Part shown: piece after piece, positions 35,767 to 41,945 of the stretch | Layout of the letters: every line of letters begins with the position of its first letter | Position numbering within the stretch: the first letter of the stretch is position 1 | Assembly (NCBI RefSeq): GCF_013408335.1 | Contig: NZ_JACBZR010000001.1 | Coordinates: 248,001 to 312,000 of the forward strand | Source: Nocardioides panzhihuensis | GTDB lineage: Bacteria; Actinomycetota; Actinomycetes; Propionibacteriales; Nocardioidaceae | Direction: 5' to 3' | Length of the DNA: 64,000 nucleotides | Notes under the pieces: generated by a model | Database searches by the model: none | What the model was told of the DNA's origin: nothing | What the model saw: only the letters and a program-made list of their open reading frames with translations | Made by a program: the position numbers and the translations under genes

Positions 35767-37135
35767 TGAGGGGCCGTCCTTCCGGGAAGCGGTGCAGACG
35801 CTCGCGGTCGCGGAGCGCCAAGGCGGAGACGAGGGTGATCGGGCCGATCCTGCCGACGAACATCATCGCGATCAGGATCAGCTGACCGCCCGGGGGGACG
35901 TCATAGGTGAGGTTGGCCGACAGGCCCACGGTGGCGAAGGCCGAGACGGCCTCGAAGAGCACCTGGTGGGTGGGTGCATCGACCAGATGGAGGAGCGCGA
36001 TGGTTCCGGAGACCACGAAGCCGACGGAGAGCAGCGCGACTGTGAGCGCCTGGCGGATGGCCCGCGGGTCGATGCGGCGGTCGAACGCCTCGACCTCGCG
36101 CTGCCCGCGCACCTCGGCGACGATGACGAAGAAGAGGAGCATGAAGGTGGTGATCTTGAGGCCACCCGCCGTGCCTGCCGACCCTCCGCCGATGAGCATC
36201 AGCACGTCGGCGCCGAGCAGCGTACCTTCGTGCATCTGCTCGTAGTCGAGGCTGTTGAACCCGGCCGTACGCGTCATGGTGCTCTGGAAGAAGCCGGCCA
36301 GCAGCTTTCCCGGGGTGTCCAGGGCGCCCAGGGTGTCGGGGTTCTTCCACTCGACCGCGGTGAAGAACACCGAGCCGATGATCAGCAGCCCGATGGTGCC
36401 GGTGACGGTCATCTTCGTGTGCAGGCTCCACATCCGCACCTTCGTACGCTGCAGCAGCTCCAGCCACACCGGGAACCCGAGGCCGCCGGCGATCACCGCG
36501 ACGGCGATCGGCAGGCAGATCCAGGGGTCCGCGACGTACCCCATCAGCGAGTCCGAACGCAGCGCGAAGCCGGCGTTGTTGAAGGCGGAGATCGAGTGGA
36601 AGACGCCGTCGTAGGCAGCCCGTTCCAGGGTGGCGCCGTAGCCCAGCCAGAACCGCAGCGTCAGCGGGATCGCGATGATCAGCTCGATGACCAGGCTGAT
36701 GCCGACGACTCCCTTGATGAGGCTGCGTACGTCACCGAGGCCGGAGCTGGTGTGCTCCACGGCGGCGGTGAGGCGGAACCGCAGCCCGAGCCGGCGGAAG
36801 ACGACCAGTGCCAGCATCGAGGCGAGGGTCATGATCCCGATCCCGCCGACCTGGATCAGCCCGAGGATGGTGACCTCGCCGAAGGTGGACCAGTAGGTAG
36901 GGGTGTCGACGACGGCCAGACCGGTGACGCAGACGGCGCTGGTCGCGGTGAACAGGGCCGTCAGGAACGGTGCATGGCCCGGCTCGGTGCGCGCCACCGG
37001 AAGCATCAGCAGGAGCGTGCCGACCAGGATCGTCGCGGCGAAGCCGACCGCCACGACCTGGGCTGGATGGCGCAGCAGCGCCTTTCCGCGGCGAACCCGG
37101 CGCGTAGGGGAGGAGGACGTCGACACGGGCGTCAC
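35759..37135 (-). CDS. TrkH/KtrB-type potassium channel subunit
   Basis: Protein of 458 residues with the four-fold repeated M1-P-M2 architecture of this superfamily. The selectivity-filter loops are visible: SAVCVTGLA, SAFNNAGFA, TRTAGFNS and SAFATVGLS, the Gly residue lining the K+ path in each. Works with the overlapping RCK subunit as low-affinity uptake, probably coupled to Na+ or the membrane potential. Complements the high-affinity Kdp system next door. The truncated haemoglobin gene lies 22 bp upstream on the same strand. Confidence 0.94.
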   Translation of the reverse strand: MTPVSTSSSPTRRVRRGKALLRHPAQVVAVGFAATILVGTLLLMLPVARTEPGHAPFLTALFTATSAVCVTGLAVVDTPTYWSTFGEVTILGLIQVGGIGIMTLASMLALVVFRRLGLRFRLTAAVEHTSSGLGDVRSLIKGVVGISLVIELIIAIPLTLRFWLGYGATLERAAYDGVFHSISAFNNAGFALRSDSLMGYVADPWICLPIAVAVIAGGLGFPVWLELLQRTKVRMWSLHTKMTVTGTIGLLIIGSVFFTAVEWKNPDTLGALDTPGKLLAGFFQSTMTRTAGFNSLDYEQMHEGTLLGADVLMLIGGGSAGTAGGLKITTFMLLFFVIVAEVRGQREVEAFDRRIDPRAIRQALTVALLSVGFVVSGTIALLHLVDAPTHQVLFEAVSAFATVGLSANLTYDVPPGGQLILIAMMFVGRIGPITLVSALALRDRERLHRFPEGRPLIG

Positions 37136-37157
37136 TCTAAAGGCAGTGCCTCCTCGC

Positions 37158-37529
37158 TCACCCGGGAGTGTTGATCATGAAGTTCGCAGCGTGCTCGGCG
37201 TAGGCCCAGAACTGCGCGTCCTGCTCCGGAGTCAGCCCGGCGGCGTCGAGGCCCTCACGGAAGTGCTGGAGCCAGCGGTCCCGAGCCTCCGAGGTGACTT
37301 CGAACGGCGCATGCCGCATCCGCAGCCGTGGATGGCCGCGCTGCTCGGAGTAGGCGGACGGACCGCCCCAGTACTGAGCCAGGAAGAGGGTCAGTCGCTC
37401 CTGGGCCGGACCTAGATCCTCCTCCGGATACATCGGCCGCATCAGCTCGTCGGTCGCCACGCCCTCGTAGAACTTGGCCACGATCGTGCGGATGGTCTCC
37501 ATCCCGCCGATCTCCTCATAAAACGTCAC
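37158..37529 (-). CDS. glbO: Truncated haemoglobin, group II (GlbO-like)
   Basis: Protein of 123 residues beginning VTFYEEIGGMETIRTIVAKFY. Typical group II features are PMYPEEDLGPAQERLTLFLAQYWGGP, the HPRLRMRHAPF segment holding the proximal His, and a Trp late in the protein (FWAYAEHAANFM). Binds haem and O2 or NO; in mycobacteria linked to respiration and nitrosative protection. GTG 37529 is chosen from family alignment; the frame is open further upstream but looks non-coding. It lies upstream of the potassium-channel genes and divergent from OsmC, which suggests a redox context. Confidence 0.93.
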   Translation of the reverse strand: MTFYEEIGGMETIRTIVAKFYEGVATDELMRPMYPEEDLGPAQERLTLFLAQYWGGPSAYSEQRGHPRLRMRHAPFEVTSEARDRWLQHFREGLDAAGLTPEQDAQFWAYAEHAANFMINTPG

Positions 37530-37616
37530 TGAGCCATTCTTCCACGCGGGTCCGCGCTCGGCGTCCGTGGCAGGATCGGAGGCGTACGCACACACTCGAA
37601 CTTTGGGAGATAAACG

Positions 37617-38042
37617 ATGGCCACCACCCGCACTGCCACCACCGTCTGGGAGGGCACGCTCTTCGAGGGTGCCGGGAAGGTGACGCTGGATTCCTCCGGT
37701 CTGGGGACCTACGACGTCTCCTGGCCGGCCCGCTCCGAGGAGCCTGGCGGCAAGACCAGCCCCGAGGAGCTCATCGCCGCCGCCCACTCCTCCTGCTTCT
37801 CGATGGCCTTTTCCAAGGGCCTGGCCGACAACGGCACCCCGGCGACCAGCCTGCAGACCAGCGCGGATGTCGAGTTCACGCCCGGCAAGGGCATCACCGG
37901 CATCAAGCTGACCACCCGTGGTGAGGTCGAGGGGCTCGACAACGAGACCTTCGTGAGCCTCGCCGAGGCTGCCAAGGCCGGCTGCCCGGTCAGCCAGGCC
38001 CTCACCGGCACCACGATCACCCTCGACGCCGCGCTCGCCTGA
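37617..38042 (+). CDS. OsmC-family peroxiredoxin-like protein
   Basis: Protein of 141 residues. OsmC proteins reduce organic hydroperoxides using two cysteines, here in AAAHSSCFSMAFS and AAKAGCPVSQAL, both present at the usual places. The EELIAAAHSSC helix is diagnostic. GGGAG lies upstream of the ATG with suitable spacing. Induced by osmotic or oxidative stress in many bacteria; its neighbours (GlbO, MscS, Kdp) fit that theme. Confidence 0.93.
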   Translation: MATTRTATTVWEGTLFEGAGKVTLDSSGLGTYDVSWPARSEEPGGKTSPEELIAAAHSSCFSMAFSKGLADNGTPATSLQTSADVEFTPGKGITGIKLTTRGEVEGLDNETFVSLAEAAKAGCPVSQALTGTTITLDAALA

Positions 38043-38051
38043 TCAGCCCGC

Positions 38052-38098
38052 GCTGGTCGAGCCCGGCGGCTCGACCAGCGGGGTCAGGCGGCCTGACC
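38052..38098. terminator. Double hairpin between osmC-like gene and mscS
   Basis: GCTGGTCGAGCC (38052-38063) pairs exactly with GGCTCGACCAGC (38068-38079) over a 4-nt loop, and GGTCAGG/CCTGACC (38082-38098) forms a second stem. Lies between convergent genes. The first stem uses the GCTGGTCGAG motif of the 3.8-kb repeats, so a REP-like element may have been used as a terminator. Confidence 0.65.
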
Positions 38099-38109
38099 AT
38101 CGGCGTACG

Positions 38110-39054
38110 TCAGGCCTTGGCCGGGTCTTCCTCGGCAGCCTTCTCCTCGCGGTGCCAGACGACCCGCTGCGGGAACGGGATCTCGATGCCCTCGTAGTCG
38201 AGGCGGGCCTTGATCCGCTGGCGCATCTCGCGCGCGATCGCCCACTGCTTGAGGGGCAGGGTCTTGATGAGCACCCGCAGGGTGATGGCGTCGGCGGCAA
38301 GCGCCTCGACACCGGTGACCTCGGGCTCCTCGATGATCTGGCCCTTGAACTCCTCGTCGACCCACAGGTCGTTGGAGACCTCGCGAAGCACACGCTGCAC
38401 CTTGGTGAGGTCCTCGTTGTAGCCGACGCCGACGTCGATGACGGCGCGGGCCCAGTTCTGGCTGTGGTTGCCGACGGTGAGGATCTCGCCGTTGGGGATG
38501 TACCAGACCGTGCCGTCGAGCGACCGCAGGCGGGTGATCCGCATGGTCACGGCCTCGACCGTGCCGACGATGTTGTTGACCTCGATGCTGTCACCGACGC
38601 CGTACTGGTCCTCGATGATCATGAAGATGCCGGACAGGTAGTCCCGCACCAGCGACTGGGCGCCGAAACCGAGCGCCAGACCGACGATTCCGGCCGAGGC
38701 GATGATCGGGGCGATGTTGATGCCGAGCTGGTCCAGGATCATGGTGGCGAAGATCGCGATCAAGACCCCGGTGACGACGCTCTTGAACAGCGAGCCGATC
38801 GCCTGGGCGCGCTGGCTGCGGCGAGACGAGGCGACGGGGGTGTCGCTCGCCTCGGCCGACTTGGTGATCTTGCCGGTGAGCCCGGGCGCCTCGACGGCGC
38901 GGACGACGACCTTGTCGACGACCCGGTGAAGGATCCAGCGGAGCACGATCGCCAGCAGGATCAGGCCGGCGATACGCAGGGGGATGCCGATCACCCATTC
39001 GCCGAGAGTCGACCAGGAGACCGAGACCAGTGGGGGGTTCGGGGGAATGGACAT
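38110..39054 (-). CDS. Small-conductance mechanosensitive channel (MscS family)
   Basis: Protein of 314 residues. N-terminal helices (VIGIPLRIAGLILLAIVLRW; VVTGVLIAIFATMILDQLG) lead to the pore helix region ASAGIVGLALGFGAQSLVRDYLSG, a Gly/Ala-packed TM3 typical of MscS. The beta domain with the signature EDQYGVGDSIEV and a cytoplasmic alpha/beta vestibule follow. Opens on membrane tension to release solutes on hypo-osmotic shock. On the minus strand GATACT then 7 nt then ATG suggests a leaderless start. Confidence 0.93.
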   Translation of the reverse strand: MSIPPNPPLVSVSWSTLGEWVIGIPLRIAGLILLAIVLRWILHRVVDKVVVRAVEAPGLTGKITKSAEASDTPVASSRRSQRAQAIGSLFKSVVTGVLIAIFATMILDQLGINIAPIIASAGIVGLALGFGAQSLVRDYLSGIFMIIEDQYGVGDSIEVNNIVGTVEAVTMRITRLRSLDGTVWYIPNGEILTVGNHSQNWARAVIDVGVGYNEDLTKVQRVLREVSNDLWVDEEFKGQIIEEPEVTGVEALAADAITLRVLIKTLPLKQWAIAREMRQRIKARLDYEGIEIPFPQRVVWHREEKAAEEDPAKA

Positions 39055-39155
39055 GAGTTCCAGTATCCAACGCGTTCAAGGTCCGCGGCCAATCCCAGGT
39101 GGCGGCGACTCTGGCCGGACGAGGGGCGTTGACGAGGACCAGAGCTTACGCCGGT

Positions 39156-39161
39156 TAGTAT
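39156..39161 (+). promoter_or_regulatory. -10 box of small membrane protein gene (leaderless)
   Basis: TAGTAT (39156-39161), 6 nt, then the GTG at 39168. A TTGACG lies at 39129-39134 but the 21-nt spacer is long. Confidence 0.5.
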
Positions 39162-39167
39162 CTGCGC

Positions 39168-39458
39168 GTGAGCAACCAGATCCTGCGCCGCGCCGGCCTC
39201 TTCGGCGCCTCCGCCACCGCCGCTGTCGTCGCCTCTGTTGCTACCGCCGGCCCCGCCAGCGCCGAGGTCCCCAACGGCTGGCCGGTCGCCGAGGAGATGA
39301 CCGCCTCCGGTCTGCTCCTGCTCATCCTGATCGTCCCGATCATCCTGACGGTGGTCATCTCCCTCGTGGTGCTCCTGCCCGGCGTGCTCCGCGGCGAGGG
39401 GCTGCTGCCCAAGCCCCACAAGGGCGACGACGACAACCTCCCCGCCGCGACGCACTGA
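39168..39458 (+). CDS. Small membrane protein with signal peptide (unknown function)
   Basis: Protein of 96 residues. A signal peptide (FGASATAAVVASVATAGPASA) is followed by a 12-residue hydrophilic stretch, a strong transmembrane helix (LLLLILIVPIILTVVISLVVLL) and a charged cytoplasmic tail (KPHKGDDDN). Codon third positions are almost all G or C, so it is a real gene. I do not recognise the family. GTG start supported by the -10 box 6 nt upstream. Confidence 0.75.
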   Translation: MSNQILRRAGLFGASATAAVVASVATAGPASAEVPNGWPVAEEMTASGLLLLILIVPIILTVVISLVVLLPGVLRGEGLLPKPHKGDDDNLPAATH

Positions 39459-39491
39459 CCGTCTAGGCAGCCTCCCGGCGCGCGCAGCGGG

Positions 39492-41750
39492 TCAGCTGGT
39501 GAGGATCACCAGCTGACGGGTGGCCCGCGTCATCGCGACGTAGCGGTCCACGGCACCCTCGATCCCGGTCCCGTACGTCTCGGGGTCGATGAGGACCACC
39601 AGATCGAACTCGAGCCCCTTGGCGTGCTCGGGGCTCAAGCGGCGTACCCGGCCTTCGTCGAGGTCCGACGAGCCGGCCGCGATGACGCAGGCGATGCCTT
39701 CGTCGTGCTCGGCGAGCCAGGTGTCCAGGATCTCGTCGAGGTCCGCGACGGGGCGGTGGACGACCGGGATGCCGGCGGCGCGGACCGACGTGGGCACGTT
39801 GGCATCCGGGAGCGCGGCCCGGATGACCGGCTCGGCCTCGGCCATCACCTCCTCGGGCGTGCGGTAGTTGACGCTCAGGCCGGCCATCTCGATCCGATCC
39901 AGACCGACTCGCTCGAGACGCTCCTGCCAGGACTCGGTGAACCCGTGCCGGGCCTGGGCGCGGTCACCGACGATCGTGAAGCTGCGCGAGGGGCAGCGGT
40001 TGATCAGCATCTGCCACTCGGCGTCGGTCAGCTCCTGGGCCTCGTCGACGACGATGTGCGCGAACGGGCCGGCGTACGGGTCGAGCTCGTCCGGCTCACG
40101 CACCGAGTCGTCGAGGAGCGCTGTGCGTAGGTCCTGGCCACGCAGCATCGACATCACCTTCATGTCGGAGTCGTCGTGGCTGATCAGGTCGGAGACGACC
40201 TCGGCCTTCGCCTTCCGGTCGGCGGCCGCGGCCGCCTTCTTGGCGCTCCGGCGCCGCGAGGCGTCGGGGTCGCCGAGGCGACGGTGGGCGGCGTCGAGCA
40301 GCGGCAGGTCCGCCTCGGTCCAGGCCTGCCCAGCCTGGACAACCGGATTGCGCTGCAGCGTCGTCACCTCCTCGGGGGAGAGCCAGGGCGCGCACAGCCG
40401 CAGGAACGCCGGCACCTCCCACAGATCCCCGACGAGGTCGGCCGGTCGCAGCCGCGGCCAGACCTGGCCGAAGACCTCGAGCAGCCCGGCGTTGGTCTCC
40501 AGCGAGGCCCGGAGGGCGTCGGTCGCATCCTCGTCAACGAGGCCGTACGCGTCGAACTCATCCTCCTCCTGGCCCGGGCTGCCCCAGTCGTCCTCGGCCC
40601 AGGCGTCGACATCGGCGTCGTAGTCGCGATCGGGGTCGCTGCCGATGTTCCTCTGGATCCGTTCGGTCACGATCTTCAGCAGCGCGTCCCAGACCTGGTC
40701 GCGAGCGTCGTTGTGCGGCGTACCCGGCTCGGCCGCGGCGATCGCCTCGGCCCAGTCGCTGGTGCTGATCACGGCGTCGCCGTAAGGGGTCTCGACGAGG
40801 GTCGGCTTCGAGGGAGGCTTCTCGTAGAGAGCCACCGCCGGCTCGATCGCCGCGACCATCCGGGCGTCGGCCTTGAGCCGGGCGACCTCCTTGTCCGTCT
40901 CCGGCGCCAGCGAGGCGCCCTCGGGCACCATCCGGCGCAGCGTCGTGGTGCGTACGCCCTCTTCACCCAGGCTCGGCAGCACGTCGGCGACGTAGGAGAG
41001 ATAGGGCTCGTGCGGGCCCACGAACAGCACCCCGCCCTTGCCCTCGCCGAGGCGCGGGTCGGAGTAGAGGAGGTACGCCGTGCGGTGCAGCGCCACCACG
41101 GTCTTGCCGGTCCCCGGTCCGCCGTCGACGACGAGCGCGCCTCGCGAGGACGCGCGGATGATGGCGTCCTGGTCGGACTGGATCGTGCCGAGGACGTCGC
41201 GCATCCGCGGTGAGCGGCTGCTGCCGAGGGTGGCGATGAAGGCCGACTGATCATCCAGTGCCGCATGCCCTTCAAGCCCCTCGGTGGTGAAGACCTCGTC
41301 CCAGTAGTCGGCGATCCGCCCGTTGGTCCAGCGGTAGCGGCGCCGGCTCAGCAGCCCGCGCGGATCGGCGTGCGTGGCCGCGAAGAACGGCTCGGCGGCA
41401 GGCGAGCGCCAGTCGACCAGCAGCCGTCGCCCGTCGGTGGCGGTCAGGCCGAGACGCCCGATGTAGATGGTGCTGCCGGACTCAGTGACGATCCGCCCCA
41501 GACACAGATCCAGGCTGAACCTGCGCAGCATCCGCAGCTGCCCACCGATCCGGTGCACCTCCAGATCGCGGTCCATCGCCTCCTGCCCGTGTCCGCCGGG
41601 GCGGCGGCGTACGTCATCGAGCCGCTCGTTCAGCGCAGCGATCTGCTCTTCGAGACTCTGCCCGATGGCAGCGAAGTGCTGCTCGTCATCGGCGATCAGT
41701 GCCGGGTCCGCCTTGGCGTCGTGACGGCCCGTGAGATCGAATGCTTGCAA
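39492..41750 (-). CDS. helR: HelD/HelR-type RNA polymerase-associated SF1 ATPase
   Basis: Protein of 752 residues. An N-terminal coiled coil (HFAAIGQSLEEQIAALNERL) precedes a UvrD/Rep-like ATPase: Walker A GGPGTGKTVVALHR near residue 209, HIVVDEAQELTDAEW (motif II) near 560, FTIVGDRAQARHG and a C-terminal YVAMTRATRQLVIL. HelD-type proteins enter the channels of stalled RNA polymerase and dissociate it from DNA; HelR members also displace bound rifamycin. The N-terminus (FDLTGRHDAKADPALIADDE) fits my memory of HelR sequences. TTG start with AGGGG 8 nt upstream. An RAE-like palindrome lies about 60 bp upstream. Confidence 0.85.
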   Translation of the reverse strand: MQAFDLTGRHDAKADPALIADDEQHFAAIGQSLEEQIAALNERLDDVRRRPGGHGQEAMDRDLEVHRIGGQLRMLRRFSLDLCLGRIVTESGSTIYIGRLGLTATDGRRLLVDWRSPAAEPFFAATHADPRGLLSRRRYRWTNGRIADYWDEVFTTEGLEGHAALDDQSAFIATLGSSRSPRMRDVLGTIQSDQDAIIRASSRGALVVDGGPGTGKTVVALHRTAYLLYSDPRLGEGKGGVLFVGPHEPYLSYVADVLPSLGEEGVRTTTLRRMVPEGASLAPETDKEVARLKADARMVAAIEPAVALYEKPPSKPTLVETPYGDAVISTSDWAEAIAAAEPGTPHNDARDQVWDALLKIVTERIQRNIGSDPDRDYDADVDAWAEDDWGSPGQEEDEFDAYGLVDEDATDALRASLETNAGLLEVFGQVWPRLRPADLVGDLWEVPAFLRLCAPWLSPEEVTTLQRNPVVQAGQAWTEADLPLLDAAHRRLGDPDASRRRSAKKAAAAADRKAKAEVVSDLISHDDSDMKVMSMLRGQDLRTALLDDSVREPDELDPYAGPFAHIVVDEAQELTDAEWQMLINRCPSRSFTIVGDRAQARHGFTESWQERLERVGLDRIEMAGLSVNYRTPEEVMAEAEPVIRAALPDANVPTSVRAAGIPVVHRPVADLDEILDTWLAEHDEGIACVIAAGSSDLDEGRVRRLSPEHAKGLEFDLVVLIDPETYGTGIEGAVDRYVAMTRATRQLVILTS

Positions 41751-41811
41751 CGTTGAACCCCTGTCTGAGCAGGCACTTTACCTGTTCGAGACGGAGATTC
41801 TGCCGCAATCC

Positions 41812-41833
41812 GGGGGCCTTGTGGCAAGCCCCC
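41812..41833 (-). promoter_or_regulatory. Rifamycin-associated-element-like palindrome upstream of helR
   Basis: On the minus strand this reads GGGGCTTGCCACAAGGCCC with one further G and C at the ends: an inverted repeat with GGGGGCTTG against CAAG-G-CCCCC and one bulged base. It resembles the 19-bp rifamycin-associated element reported upstream of rifamycin-inactivating and helR genes; from memory only the two central bases differ. The match to the published consensus needs checking. Confidence 0.65.
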
Positions 41834-41847
41834 ATGTGCGCTATAAA
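41819..41847 (+). promoter_or_regulatory. Orphan plus-strand promoter overlapping the RAE-like site
   Basis: TTGTGG (41819-41824), exactly 17 nt, then TATAAA (41842-41847). Transcription would start near 41854 and run straight into a hairpin with a T-rich tail. No plus-strand gene follows. Confidence 0.4.
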
Positions 41848-41857
41848 GTTATTAGCG

Positions 41858-41890
41858 GAAGGGAGAGTTCTCCCTTCCTTCTTTGTTTCT
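41858..41890 (+). terminator. Intrinsic-terminator-like hairpin in the helR-pepN gap
   Basis: GAAGGGAGA (41858-41866) and TCTCCCTTC (41869-41877) pair exactly over a 2-nt loop and are followed by CTTCTTTGTTTCT. The T-rich tail suits plus-strand termination, yet no plus-strand gene ends here. Confidence 0.55.
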
Positions 41891-41898
41891 GAGTAAAT

Positions 41899-41936
41899 GT
41901 GAACGACCCCCGGCCACGTGGCCGGGGGTCGTTCAC
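41899..41936 (-). terminator. Perfect 38-bp palindrome, pepN terminator
   Basis: Two exact 19-nt arms meet at 41917/41918 with no spacer; the first arm begins GTGAACGACCCCCGG. It lies 10 bp past the pepN stop, and the minus strand continues ATTTACTCAGAAA. Confidence 0.75.
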
Positions 41937-41945
41937 GTGAGAGAG

